From: SKKC01 sp046542845
GTDB lineage: Bacteria > Spirochaetota > Spirochaetia > DSM-27196 > SKKC01
Reading direction: 5' to 3'
DNA length: 64,000 nucleotides
Assembly: GCA_046542845.1 (NCBI GenBank)
Contig: JBKHAN010000010.1
Span: 1 to 64,000, forward strand
Of this stretch, positions 27,041-36,141 are shown piece by piece (position 1 is the first letter of the stretch; each line of letters opens with the position of its first letter). Made by a program: the position numbers and the translations under genes. Under the pieces are notes generated by a model that was not told the origin of the DNA, did not search any database, and worked only from the letters and a program-made list of their open reading frames with translations.

Positions 27041-28321
27041 ATGACGTACATACGTGCCCATGTTCCACCGGAAGACGGTGGAATCTCGAAAACAGCGATA
27101 TTCGAGCATCTCGGAGAGCTGCTCTCGTCTCTCCAATCCGACGGGTACGGACTCGAGACAGTGCTCGCAGTCCCACCCGACATCACCCGCCTGCACAGCG
27201 GCTCCGGCGAGGTTCTCGCGGAGGTGTACCGCCATCTCGGTAACCGCCTGACTGACGTGCTCCCTGCGGTGGGCACACACGTACCCATGTCTGCGGGAGA
27301 AATCGCCCGCATGTATCCGGACATTCCGGCATCCCTGTTCAGGCCCCACGATTTCAGGCGCGATGTGGTGAATCTCGGATCGATCGACGCCGCGTTTATC
27401 GAGGAGCAGAGCGAAGGCAAGCTGTCCTTCGAATGGCCTGCACAGATTTCGCGCATGGTTGCAGCTCGTGAGCACGATCTGGTTTTGAGTATCGGGCAGG
27501 TAGTACCGCATGAGGTCATTGGTATGGCCAACCACTCGAAAAACCTGTTCGTCGGAACCGGTGGAGCCGAAGCCATCGATAAGAGCCATTACCTCGGCGC
27601 GGTCTATGGCATGGAACGGATTATGGGGATTGCAGACACTCCGGTGCGGCGGGTCCTCGATCGTGCGGCCGATTCGTTCACCGGAGATTTGAACGTCGTG
27701 TATATATTGACCGTCGTTGCCCCGGGACCGGAGGGACATCCGGTTATCACCGGCCTCTTCGCCGGCAGCGGCACTGAATGTTTTTATGAGGCGTCCGAAC
27801 TCGCGCGGAAATATAACGTTGTGCATTTGGACCGGGCACCGGAAACGGTGGTCGTATCCCTCGATCCGGAGACGTACCATTCAACCTGGGTCGGAAACAA
27901 GGCAATCTACAGGACCAGAAAGGCGATTGCCGACGCGGGCTCGCTGTACATTCACGCACCGGGTGTGAAGGTTTTCGGTGAAGATACCGAGATAGACCGT
28001 CTGATCCGGCGCTACGGATACTGCGGCACCGAGGCAGTTCTCGATGCCGTCGACCGGGAATCCGAGCTTTCGACACAGTTAAGTGCAGCCGCACATCTCA
28101 TCCATGGTTCGAGCGAAGGCAGATTTTCGGTTACGTGGGCACCGGACGGACTTGCGAAAGAAGAGATCGAATCAGTAGGCTATCAGTATTCGGACCCCGA
28201 CACCCTTGCAGAGCGGTTCCGGATCCCGGAACTGAAAGACGGGTGGAACACCGTAAACGGTGAAGAGGTGTTTTATATTTCCCAGCCAGGACTTGGCCTC
28301 TGGGAAGCTGACCGCGGCTGA
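27041..28321 (+). CDS. LarA-family (nickel-pincer) racemase/epimerase-like protein
   Basis: LarA enzymes use a nickel-pincer nucleotide to racemise or epimerise 2-hydroxy acids by hydride transfer. The 426 residues show the family layout: an N-terminal PPDITRLHSGSGEVL loop, GTHVPMS (the GTH with a catalytic His), HEVIGMANHSKNLFVGTGGAEAIDKSH with His/Lys of the cofactor site, and a second domain that includes ITGLFAGSGTECFYEA. Start chosen at 27041 because AGAGGT lies 8 bases upstream. It is divergent from the uronate operon and precedes gnd, so the substrate is more likely a sugar acid than lactate. Cofactor maturation genes (LarB/C/E) are not in the window. Confidence 0.8.
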   Translation: MTYIRAHVPPEDGGISKTAIFEHLGELLSSLQSDGYGLETVLAVPPDITRLHSGSGEVLAEVYRHLGNRLTDVLPAVGTHVPMSAGEIARMYPDIPASLFRPHDFRRDVVNLGSIDAAFIEEQSEGKLSFEWPAQISRMVAAREHDLVLSIGQVVPHEVIGMANHSKNLFVGTGGAEAIDKSHYLGAVYGMERIMGIADTPVRRVLDRAADSFTGDLNVVYILTVVAPGPEGHPVITGLFAGSGTECFYEASELARKYNVVHLDRAPETVVVSLDPETYHSTWVGNKAIYRTRKAIADAGSLYIHAPGVKVFGEDTEIDRLIRRYGYCGTEAVLDAVDRESELSTQLSAAAHLIHGSSEGRFSVTWAPDGLAKEEIESVGYQYSDPDTLAERFRIPELKDGWNTVNGEEVFYISQPGLGLWEADRG

Positions 28322-28352
28322 GGCTGCACTGACACAGATGGAGAAGGTACAC

Positions 28353-29819
28353 ATGAACGCGAAAGCAGATATTGGCCTGATCGGGCTCGCAGTAATGGGA
28401 CAGAATCTCGTTTTGAACATGAACGACAACGGATACACCGTCGCGGTGTATAACCGTACAACGGAAAAGATGAAGGATTTCATCTCCGGGCCTGCTGCAG
28501 GCCGGTCCGTGCATGGTGCACAGTCGCTCGAAGAACTGGTAGCGATGCTTGAGAGCCCGCGCCGCGTCATGCTTATGGTGAAGGCCGGTTCGGTCGTCGA
28601 TCAGTACATCGAGAAGCTCCTGCCGCTCCTGGACAAGGGAGACATTATCATCGATGGAGGGAACAGCCACTATCCTGATACCGAACGACGCACAAAGCAG
28701 CTTGCCGAACACGGACTGCGATTCATCGGTACGGGTGTGTCCGGCGGCGAGGAGGGAGCTCGCACAGGGCCGAGTATAATGCCGGGTGGCGCCGCCGATG
28801 CATGGCCCGCCGTTAAACCCATCTTTCAGGCCATTGCGGCCAAGGCTTCAGACGGCAGCCCCTGCTGTGACTGGGTAGGCGACGGCGGCGCCGGGCACTA
28901 CGTCAAGATGGTTCACAACGCGATCGAATACGGGGACATGCAACTGATTGCGGAGGCGTATCAGATCATGCACGAACTGCTCGGCATGACCCACGCAGAA
29001 ATGGCCGATGTTTTCGGCGCGTGGAATCAAGGTCGCCTCGAAAGCTACCTCATCGAAATAAGTTCGGACATTCTCCGCGCGGTCGACGACGACGGATCTC
29101 CGCTTCTGGAAAAGATCCTCGACGCTGCGGGGCAGAAAGGTACCGGTAAGTGGACCGTCGTCGACGCCGCCAACCTCGGTATCCCCGTGACGCTTATCGG
29201 CGAGGCTGTATTCGCACGGTCCCTGAGCGCGCTGAAAGAAGAACGCGTCGACGCGGCACGCATACTCGGCGACCCAAGGAACACATCCTCAGTGCTCGGA
29301 AGCGGCGACCGAGACGCCATGCTTGCCGACCTCGAGGCTGCGGTATACGCGGCAAAAATTACGAGCTACGCGCAGGGTTTCATGCTGATTCGCGAGGCGT
29401 CCAGACAGAACGGGTGGTCAATAGACTTCGGTGCCGTCGCCGGCATGTGGCGCGGAGGCTGTATAATACGAAGCGCGTTTCTGGAGGACATAACCAGCGC
29501 GTACGAAAAGGACGAAGCGCTGCAGAACCTTCTGCTCGCGCCTGTGTTCGCAACCGCCACACGTGACTCGATACCGGCGTGGCGACGAGCCGTTACACGC
29601 GCTATCAGCACGGGAATCCCTGTCCCGGCTCTTGGCGCCGCGTTGAGTTTCTACGACGGATACCGAAGCGAGCGTCTTCCAGCCAACATGATTCAGGCTC
29701 AACGCGACTATTTCGGAGCCCACACCTACGAGCGAACCGACAAGCCGAGGGGAGAATACTTCCATACCAACTGGACAGGCAGCGGCGGGGCGGTCTCCGC
29801 TGGAACGTACAACGCATAA
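28353..29819 (+). CDS. gnd: 6-phosphogluconate dehydrogenase, decarboxylating
   Basis: Oxidises 6-phosphogluconate to ribulose-5-phosphate and CO2 with NADP. The 488 residues contain IGLIGLAVMGQNLVLNMNDNGYTVAVYNRTTEK (split at residue 12 onward), GGNSHYPDTERR, the signature GTGVSGGEEGARTGPSIMPGG and the catalytic KMVHNAIEYGDMQLIAEAY. The ATG at 28353 follows GGAGAAGG at a good distance; the frame is open further upstream but that part overlaps the LarA-like gene. It starts 31 bases after that gene, in the same operon. A GNRA-loop hairpin terminator follows. Confidence 0.95.
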   Translation: MNAKADIGLIGLAVMGQNLVLNMNDNGYTVAVYNRTTEKMKDFISGPAAGRSVHGAQSLEELVAMLESPRRVMLMVKAGSVVDQYIEKLLPLLDKGDIIIDGGNSHYPDTERRTKQLAEHGLRFIGTGVSGGEEGARTGPSIMPGGAADAWPAVKPIFQAIAAKASDGSPCCDWVGDGGAGHYVKMVHNAIEYGDMQLIAEAYQIMHELLGMTHAEMADVFGAWNQGRLESYLIEISSDILRAVDDDGSPLLEKILDAAGQKGTGKWTVVDAANLGIPVTLIGEAVFARSLSALKEERVDAARILGDPRNTSSVLGSGDRDAMLADLEAAVYAAKITSYAQGFMLIREASRQNGWSIDFGAVAGMWRGGCIIRSAFLEDITSAYEKDEALQNLLLAPVFATATRDSIPAWRRAVTRAISTGIPVPALGAALSFYDGYRSERLPANMIQAQRDYFGAHTYERTDKPRGEYFHTNWTGSGGAVSAGTYNA

Positions 29820-29840
29820 CCTCCACGGTGGTACGCTGCT

Positions 29841-29862
29841 GTGCCCCGGGCAACCGGGGCAC
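29841..29862 (+). terminator. Terminator after gnd
   Basis: A perfect 9-bp stem GTGCCCCGG/CCGGGGCAC with the tetraloop gcaa is followed within a few bases by a short T-rich run (ctccttttc). It lies at the convergent junction and touches the stop codon of the gene on the other strand. Confidence 0.7.
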
Positions 29863-30515
29863 TACTCCTTTTCTTCGAACTCAACGTCCTGTGCTTCGGC
29901 ATTTTCGCTGTCCGTGTCCGGCGCCTGTTCGCTCTCATGAGGGCTCTGCCGGTTAGAATCTCTTGGCTGCTGTGCTTGCTGATTCAGCGACTCAAAAAAG
30001 CGGCCGAACTGCTCAAGCCCGTCCTTTATGGTGCTTTCGGCTGTGGTCATGAAGGTCCGCACCGTCTCGGTGGGGTCACCGGAGCGCAGATTCTCCGCCG
30101 CCTCTTCAAAACCGACCCGAATATTCTCTGCGGTCTCTTCAAAACCTTCGGCTACAGACTTGCGGCCGCCGGCAACGTCGCTAATGTTGCGAAAGTTCCG
30201 GTACAGGTCGGTTGCAAAATCCCCCTCTCCGCGATGAGCAAGCCGAAGCTGCTCACGGTAGAGGGTACTGAGTCCGGGTATATCACGGAAAATCCACGAC
30301 AGGAGCGTTCGCAGATACACCGCCTTCTCCCGGTCCTCACGTTTCGTACAGCGAGATAACTCGTCGACGATTCGGGTGACGAGTTTTCCGGACAGCTCCG
30401 TCTTCTCCACCTCGTCGAGGCGTGACTCCCTTATTGTGGTGTACGCGGCGACGTAATTGTTGTCGCGAATCATTTCGTGTATCCGTTCGATACGTTCTTC
30501 AGTGGTCATGTACAC
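29862..30515 (-). CDS. Uncharacterised acidic helical protein
   Basis: 217 residues, no family recognised. Residues 1-115 are predicted mostly helical and charged (TTEERIERIHEMIRDNNYVAAYTTI, LRTLLSWIFRDIPGLSTLYREQLRLAH); residues 120-170 include two short similar segments EGFEETAENIRVGFEEAAENLRSG; residues 175-217 are a Gln/Ser/Asp/Glu-rich low-complexity tail ending EFEEKE. There is no signal peptide or membrane helix, so it is likely cytosolic. Upstream start ATG 30509 is an alternative two codons in. Its neighbours do not suggest a role. Confidence 0.65.
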   Translation of the reverse strand: MYMTTEERIERIHEMIRDNNYVAAYTTIRESRLDEVEKTELSGKLVTRIVDELSRCTKREDREKAVYLRTLLSWIFRDIPGLSTLYREQLRLAHRGEGDFATDLYRNFRNISDVAGGRKSVAEGFEETAENIRVGFEEAAENLRSGDPTETVRTFMTTAESTIKDGLEQFGRFFESLNQQAQQPRDSNRQSPHESEQAPDTDSENAEAQDVEFEEKE

Positions 30516-30584
30516 ACAGTAGTGTTTCCGGCTTCAAGTCGGCAAGCACCGCCGGGTCAATTGGTCCGCTATTCAAGGTATGAA

Positions 30585-31652
30585 TCACGAAAGCAGCCGG
30601 ATTCGGGCGAAAATGTAGTCAAGCGAATCTTCCTTAATGACGACACGGTAATACCGGGTGCCGGTAAGTTGCTCTGCGTGAAAGCGCCTGTACCGCAGAT
30701 AGGTCTGACTTCGGGTCGAATCGAACCAGTACACGAGTCGAATCGTCCTTCCTTCGATTTCGATTCCGGTAATTCCCCGCTCGCCGATCACTCCGCCGGA
30801 ATTAAACATACACGGGACCACAAGGTTCGCGTTGTAGAGACTCTCATCGCTTTCTTCATAATGCGGGTCGCCGCGCAGCAGCTCAAGTTCAGATTTGAGG
30901 GCTGTGATCTGACCTGCAAGGCGTTCCCGTACCGACCCATCCGACTCGGTATAACGGCGGCACAACAGCTCAATCTGAAACTTGATCGTGTCTGCCTTGC
31001 TGAGACTTTCGAAAAGCGGTCGGTGCGTATGGCCAATTATCGAAAGGACTTTCCGGACGCTCGAGTAGTGATATACGCGCCGCTCGGTCTTGAAGCGTTT
31101 CGTACTGTCATGACTGACAGTCACATTGCCTATGCCCATAGGATTTGCAACGTAGCGGAGAAAAAAGTTGATCCAGCTCTGCTTTTTTACCGATACGTAG
31201 CGCGGGTGCACCTGGTGCCCGTGAAACATGAAAATGTGCTCCCCGTCGAGCTGATACCGCAGGCCGTCGTGGAGGGGGAACGGGAGATCCGGCACGTCGG
31301 CCAGCGGGTAGTCGTGATTGCCGACAATCCTGTCCATTCCCACGTCGTTTCGATACCGATCAAAGAGCGCGAATACGTCCTGCCACTGTCGCTGTATTGC
31401 ATGAAGCGAGAAGCGAAGGAGTTCTTCCACGTCACCGTTGAGCACCAGACGATGGTGGCGAGGCAGATACCAGTGTTCCAGTACTGCCGCGAAGACATCT
31501 GCGTTGATCCGGAAATCGTCGTTCTTCCCACCGTTTCCCATGTGGAGATCGCTGAAAATAACAATTTTGCTCTCATCCGTGAGGGTTCGCGCTGGAGCTG
31601 CTTCGAAAACCGCATCGAGGTTCCGGAAACTGAAATCTACGTGTCGACTCAT
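30585..31652 (-). CDS. Calcineurin-like metallophosphoesterase
   Basis: The 355 residues have every motif of a two-metal phosphoesterase: IFSDLHMGNGG (D..H), LVLNGDVEELL (GD), IVGNHDYPL (GNHD), FMFHGHQVHP (GH) and IIGHTHRPLFE (GHTH). After the catalytic part (about 25-220) a Glu/Arg-rich helical region precedes a C-terminal beta domain VIGERGITGIEIEGRTIRLVYWF. The substrate is unknown; UDP-sugar hydrolases such as LpxH and cyclic-nucleotide esterases are related. Start lies 3 bases after the WD40 gene stop, so translation is coupled (TGAATTATG). Confidence 0.88.
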   Translation of the reverse strand: MSRHVDFSFRNLDAVFEAAPARTLTDESKIVIFSDLHMGNGGKNDDFRINADVFAAVLEHWYLPRHHRLVLNGDVEELLRFSLHAIQRQWQDVFALFDRYRNDVGMDRIVGNHDYPLADVPDLPFPLHDGLRYQLDGEHIFMFHGHQVHPRYVSVKKQSWINFFLRYVANPMGIGNVTVSHDSTKRFKTERRVYHYSSVRKVLSIIGHTHRPLFESLSKADTIKFQIELLCRRYTESDGSVRERLAGQITALKSELELLRGDPHYEESDESLYNANLVVPCMFNSGGVIGERGITGIEIEGRTIRLVYWFDSTRSQTYLRYRRFHAEQLTGTRYYRVVIKEDSLDYIFARIRLLS

Positions 31653-31655
31653 AAT

Positions 31656-32615
31656 TCAGATACTGCTGTATACGTTCAACTCACCGATGTCCCAGATATG
31701 CACGCGACGGTCACCGCTGCCGATCAGGAGGTATCGACCGTCCGCGGAGAACGCGACCGAATACAGGGTCCTCGCCGGAAACGGTATTTCGGCAACCCTG
31801 TTCATGTCGTCTGTCGTGAACAGGAGTACGCTTCGGTGTCCACCGGCTGCGAGCAGTGACCCGTCAGGAGAAAATGAAACGGGATGCGTTGAACTGCGCG
31901 GAAGCGATCGCTCGAAAAGTATGGTCCAGTCGTCCACGGACGAGACAATAAGGCGTGAATCGAACCCGATTGTGACCAGGATCTCTCCATCGGGTGAGAA
32001 AGTCGGTGAGTATGCTGCGATCCGGTGATGGGGCAGTACGCGAAACGGCTCGAACGAGGGAACCGAAAGCAGCACCAGCTCGCCCCCGTAACCGGTGGTT
32101 ACGACGTACTCGCCGTCCGGCGAGAAAGCAAGACTGACAACCGAACCCTGCTCTCCCCGGGCGCGGGCCAGTGCCCACCCCGTCTCCATACTCCAGAGAA
32201 TAAGACGGCTGTCGTGTCCGGCGCTCGCGACGAGAAAGCCGTCCGGCGATACGGCAAGGTCGGATATTGCCTTCCGGTGCCCCTGCAACGTGTACAGCGG
32301 AACCATTTCCGGAAATGTCCACACGACAGCCGTTCGGTCCGCGCTGCCGCTCACCAGACGCGTCCCTGCCGGATTGAACGCAAGACTGGTGATCCTTCGC
32401 GTATGAGCGGTGAACACGCCGCGTGGGGCCCATCGACCTACTGAGTACAGATAGACTCCAGCGTCCTTCCCTCCCGCTGCGACGAGCCCGTTATCGGGGC
32501 TTGCTGCGCAGGCATAGAAGGCGTTTTTTGGTAAAGACAGTGTTCCACTTTCTCTCATGTGTGCGCCGTAGCTCAAGCATACGGCGAGTACCGGACGAAG
32601 GCAAGTATTTCGCAT
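31656..32615 (-). CDS. WD40-repeat beta-propeller protein
   Basis: 319 residues holding about seven WD40 blades, each with a readable variant of xSPDGxxLxxGxxDxxVxxW: ACAASPDNGLVAAGGKDAGVYLY, LAFNPAGTRLVSGSADRTAVVW, LAVSPDGFLVASAGHDSRLILW, LAFSPDGEYVVTTGYGGELVLL, PTFSPDGEILVTIGFDSRLIVS, VSFSPDGSLLAAGGHRSVLLF and VAFSADGRYLLIGSGDRRVHIW. Such propellers are scaffolds for protein contacts; no catalytic part is present. The start is uncertain: ATG 32558 would give 300 residues with a complete first blade and leave more room for the divergent promoter. No clear export signal. Confidence 0.85.
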   Translation of the reverse strand: MRNTCLRPVLAVCLSYGAHMRESGTLSLPKNAFYACAASPDNGLVAAGGKDAGVYLYSVGRWAPRGVFTAHTRRITSLAFNPAGTRLVSGSADRTAVVWTFPEMVPLYTLQGHRKAISDLAVSPDGFLVASAGHDSRLILWSMETGWALARARGEQGSVVSLAFSPDGEYVVTTGYGGELVLLSVPSFEPFRVLPHHRIAAYSPTFSPDGEILVTIGFDSRLIVSSVDDWTILFERSLPRSSTHPVSFSPDGSLLAAGGHRSVLLFTTDDMNRVAEIPFPARTLYSVAFSADGRYLLIGSGDRRVHIWDIGELNVYSSI

Positions 32616-32673
32616 GACAGGCGTGCTATCATCTCAGGTCAGGATACAGCCGACATTATAGCGGGAGACCTTT

Positions 32674-34482
32674 GTGAGCAGCGAGATCGTAGAAATCCAT
32701 CCTCCTGAATATATAAGTTTCAGCACCCGTGACCGGGATCAGTTTCTCAGTCAACTCGGATCCTTCACGAGCGAAGAACGGGCGATATTTCACCGCATGT
32801 GTTCGGCCTGGCAGGCAGTAATCCCCGTCGACAGATTTATCGCTCAATTGCCCGGAGACAACAGCGAAACACTCAGGACCACCCTGAGTCTTGTCGCCAA
32901 ATTGTGGAAAGCACACGTTGCGGTGCTTCTGACGAAACCCGACGGCGAGGACAGGAAACCCGTTTCGATCGTTCTCACCGACGAACGCGATCGACGGTAT
33001 TTTGAGCTGTCGCTCGAAGAGATGGTCGACCGGTTCCGGGCCGACCCGTCACTCCCGCTCCCGAGACAGGCAATGCTGGTAGAAGAGGGTCTCGACATCC
33101 CGGAAGAACATCTGACGAATCTCACAACAGCCGAACTGACAACCCTGATCGCAGGAGACGCTTCGGTTCAGCCCATCTATCGGATTACCACACCAGGCGG
33201 AACACGCATCATGGTTCCCGGTTCGCGTCTCAGAAATTTTCCGGGGTTTTCCATACAACGGCTGCGGTACGACCTTGCAAACAACAATCTGGCAGCTGCG
33301 GTTTCGCGCATCCTCCATTCGAGTCTGACCGAGCTGCGCCAGGGAATAACTACCAAGGACCCGCGATTCTGGTTCTCGCTGACGGGGACCATTCTATCCA
33401 ATCGAGCCTCGCTGGAGGCACAGCGGTCCTTCCCGGTATCGCAGGATTTTTTCGTTGCGGCAGAATTTCTCAACGCGTATGTGGACGGGCAGCTGACAAA
33501 TCTACGGCGCAAGAAGGAACTCGAAACGCGAATACGCGAGGACTGTAAGACTGTTCTTACGAGTATCTCGTCGCGGACGGACGGCTATATCTCGCGTGAA
33601 GACCTGGAGCAGCTGCTCGAAGGGTTTCGAGAGGAATACGACGATGATTACGCACAGTTTCGCAGCCGCTTTCTGGAAGAAGCACTGAAAGCACCGCCTC
33701 GAAAGGTGGTTGGCGAACTGGTCGAAGTGACCGACGGGTACTTCCACCGACAGTCTGTCTATCGGTTCTTCCTCGATCAACTGGAGCAGACCTCCGCCGT
33801 CTACAGCGGGTTGTACCGGTCCATGCTTTCGCTTCACATTCGAAGCGGTTCGCGGGAGCATCGCGAAGTATTCTTCAGCCGCGAGGGGCTCGTCGCCGAT
33901 CTGCACGACCGTCTGCGTTCAGACAACCCGCGACTGCTCGAATTCCTTGACTCGCCCGAAGTGATAGCCGAAGCAATTGTGATATGGGCACGAGAACAGG
34001 GGCCAATACGGGATGTTGAAGAGCTCAAACGGATCATGCAGCGACATTTTGTGCCTGGTACAACCGAGTTCTACGATCTCGCGGTAATGCTCGACATGAA
34101 CCTGCTTGAACTGTTTGACCGCGCATTCCGCAGTCTTTCCCCGATCAGGCAGATACTCTATCGACTGTTCGGTCGCCACGAGGCGCTGAGAGCCCGGTTC
34201 ATAGAAGAGGCGTCCAAGGCAACGCTGCCACCCGCCGCGTCACGGAATGCAGTCGCGACTCCACGAGCATCCGGTCCGACGTTGAAGGCAGCGCCGGCCC
34301 GCGGCGTACGACCAGTGTCCGGGCAGCCGGGACCTGGCAGACAAGCCGCAGAATCGGGAAACACCACTCGGGCGGTACGCCCGCGGGCGCAGAAAAAACC
34401 GGGCACGACGCATTCAAGGCAATATACGCGACGCGATCAGGACAAAGCCTGGGACGAGTTCAGGAAGCGAATCGGCGAATGA
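32674..34482 (+). CDS. Uncharacterised 602-residue protein, basic disordered C-tail
   Basis: I do not recognise this gene. It starts at GTG 32674 behind GGGAG. Residues 1-500 look globular and helical with many charged residues: PVDRFIAQLPGDNSETLRTTLSLVAKLWKAHVAV could be a helix-turn-helix-like or TPR-like part, and RTDGYISREDLEQLLEGFREEYDDDYAQF resembles an EF-hand-like acidic helix pair. Residues about 505-602 are Ala/Pro/Arg-rich and basic (RPRAQKKPGTTHSRQYTRRDQ), probably disordered and possibly nucleic-acid binding. No signal or membrane segment. It is divergent from the WD40 gene and convergent with the carotenoid-type oxidoreductase, overlapping nothing. Confidence 0.7.
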   Translation: MSSEIVEIHPPEYISFSTRDRDQFLSQLGSFTSEERAIFHRMCSAWQAVIPVDRFIAQLPGDNSETLRTTLSLVAKLWKAHVAVLLTKPDGEDRKPVSIVLTDERDRRYFELSLEEMVDRFRADPSLPLPRQAMLVEEGLDIPEEHLTNLTTAELTTLIAGDASVQPIYRITTPGGTRIMVPGSRLRNFPGFSIQRLRYDLANNNLAAAVSRILHSSLTELRQGITTKDPRFWFSLTGTILSNRASLEAQRSFPVSQDFFVAAEFLNAYVDGQLTNLRRKKELETRIREDCKTVLTSISSRTDGYISREDLEQLLEGFREEYDDDYAQFRSRFLEEALKAPPRKVVGELVEVTDGYFHRQSVYRFFLDQLEQTSAVYSGLYRSMLSLHIRSGSREHREVFFSREGLVADLHDRLRSDNPRLLEFLDSPEVIAEAIVIWAREQGPIRDVEELKRIMQRHFVPGTTEFYDLAVMLDMNLLELFDRAFRSLSPIRQILYRLFGRHEALRARFIEEASKATLPPAASRNAVATPRASGPTLKAAPARGVRPVSGQPGPGRQAAESGNTTRAVRPRAQKKPGTTHSRQYTRRDQDKAWDEFRKRIGE

Positions 34483-36039
34483 TCACCTCCTGCGTCGCAG
34501 ATCCTTTTTCATGGTATGTGCACAGGCATAGCCGGGAGCCCCGAATATGCCGCCGCCGGGGTGCATACCTGCGTTCGCCATGAACAGGCCGGGTAGCGGC
34601 ATCGCGTAGCGCGACAGCTCAGGAAGCGGGCGAAACATGAACATCTGATCGGTGGTCATTTCCACGTGCATGACGTTAGCGTTCGGCATATTGTGCTTCG
34701 CCTCGATGTCGATCGGGCTCTGTATGTACCAGTCTATAAGTTCTTCCGACGCGCCGGGTGCGAACCGGTCGACCACGTCCAGCAGCTTTTTCGCTTCCTT
34801 GTCCCGGATCTCAGGCCATTCCATGCTGTCTCGAAGCTTATAGGGGTAGTACTGCCCCCACACAAAGAGGGTGTGTTTTCCCGCCGGAGCAAGTGTCGGA
34901 TCGATGCGACTGAAGGTCATGGCTATGGCTGCCGGCTTCTCGGAAGGAATGCCCTTCAGGTAGTCGGCGTATGAGTCAATCAGGTACTGCTCTGTCGGAC
35001 ACAGAAGCTGCATACCTTTGAGAATTTCGTCTTCATTGCCATTCGAAAGCGTGTACTTCGGGAGATTGTTTACCGCGCAGCGCAACACCATCCCAAAACC
35101 GTTTCCCACGCGTATCGTGTCCAGCCGTCGGTTCAGGTCCGGCGGGGTCCAGTCGGCAAGCAGCTGTTTGAACGTGACCCAGATATGCGCGTTGCTGACA
35201 ACTCGTCTCGAGGTGTAGCGCTCCCCGTTTTCCAGTTGGATGCCGGCCGCACGCCCGTCTTCTACGAGTATCCGTGAAACCGGTGCCCCGGCGTGAACCT
35301 CCCCGCCATGGTCGCGGATATAGGCTGCCAGCGCCTGCGTGAGCATACCGCTTCCGCCACGCGGGCGCGCAGGGCCTTTCGTGTGAACAACCGAATGCCA
35401 GGCGACAAACTCGCTCGTAACGGTGTCGGTCGGCGGCGGCCCGCTTTGCGCACCCCACCACGACAGCGCTGCGCGCATTTTCTCCGACTCGAAGGTATCG
35501 CTCAGGAGCTTTCCGTAACTCTGAAAAATCTTGCGAAGCATGTCAATTCTGTCGGCACCCCGTTCATGTATGCGACGAAACATGAAGGTCTTTCCGATGT
35601 TACTGAACGTTGGCTCTTTCTGAAAAAACTCGAAGATCCCCTCGTTCAGAGGCTGCCATTGACGGATAAACGCCCGATACGCCTCGGCGTCGCGATCGCT
35701 GACGCGCGCAATGCTTTCGCAGGTCCGGTCAAGATCCTGATAGAAAGATATGGATGTACCGTCTTCAAAGGGTGCGGACATAAACGGGTCAAGGGGGATG
35801 TACTCGAGCCCGTATGCGTCGAGTTCAAGGTCAGACACGATCGGAGTGTGATGTATCATGAAATGCGCCGAACCACCGACGTCCATCTTGAATCCGCCAA
35901 ACATGTCCTCGGTGCATACCGCGCCGCCTATGGTGTCGCGCCGCTCAAAAACGGCTACTTTGTACCCCCACTTCGCGAGATACGCGCCTGTTACCAGACC
36001 GTTATGCCCGCTCCCGACAATGATTACATCTGCATCCAT
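34483..36039 (-). CDS. Phytoene desaturase-like FAD oxidoreductase
   Basis: The 518 residues match the CrtI-like / carotenoid oxidoreductase group. The dinucleotide motif is DVIIVGSGHNGLVTGAYLAKWGYKVAVFERRDTIGG (broken over residues 3-40), RGGSGMLTQALAAYIRDHGGEVHAGAPVSRI is the second FAD-contact region, and the C-terminal motif is GLFMANAGMHPGGGIFGAPGYACAHTM. ATG 36039 is chosen since the FAD motif begins there; the longer frame overlaps the divergent gene. Substrate is unknown: no phytoene synthase or other carotenoid gene is nearby, and family members also act on other polyenes and retinoid-like lipids. Confidence 0.87.
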   Translation of the reverse strand: MDADVIIVGSGHNGLVTGAYLAKWGYKVAVFERRDTIGGAVCTEDMFGGFKMDVGGSAHFMIHHTPIVSDLELDAYGLEYIPLDPFMSAPFEDGTSISFYQDLDRTCESIARVSDRDAEAYRAFIRQWQPLNEGIFEFFQKEPTFSNIGKTFMFRRIHERGADRIDMLRKIFQSYGKLLSDTFESEKMRAALSWWGAQSGPPPTDTVTSEFVAWHSVVHTKGPARPRGGSGMLTQALAAYIRDHGGEVHAGAPVSRILVEDGRAAGIQLENGERYTSRRVVSNAHIWVTFKQLLADWTPPDLNRRLDTIRVGNGFGMVLRCAVNNLPKYTLSNGNEDEILKGMQLLCPTEQYLIDSYADYLKGIPSEKPAAIAMTFSRIDPTLAPAGKHTLFVWGQYYPYKLRDSMEWPEIRDKEAKKLLDVVDRFAPGASEELIDWYIQSPIDIEAKHNMPNANVMHVEMTTDQMFMFRPLPELSRYAMPLPGLFMANAGMHPGGGIFGAPGYACAHTMKKDLRRRR

Positions 36040-36141
36040 AATGGCCACATCATGCCGCGAACGCTCGTTCCTGCACAAGCAGCCTGCGTTGCCCGTTCTG
36101 TGATCTTGTCGAGGCTCACACGGTTGTGCACACTGCTGTAT

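Noticed and set aside
30477..31859. 460-codon frame opposite the metallophosphoesterase.
   Set aside because: Shadow of that gene, whose catalytic motifs are all intact on the minus strand.
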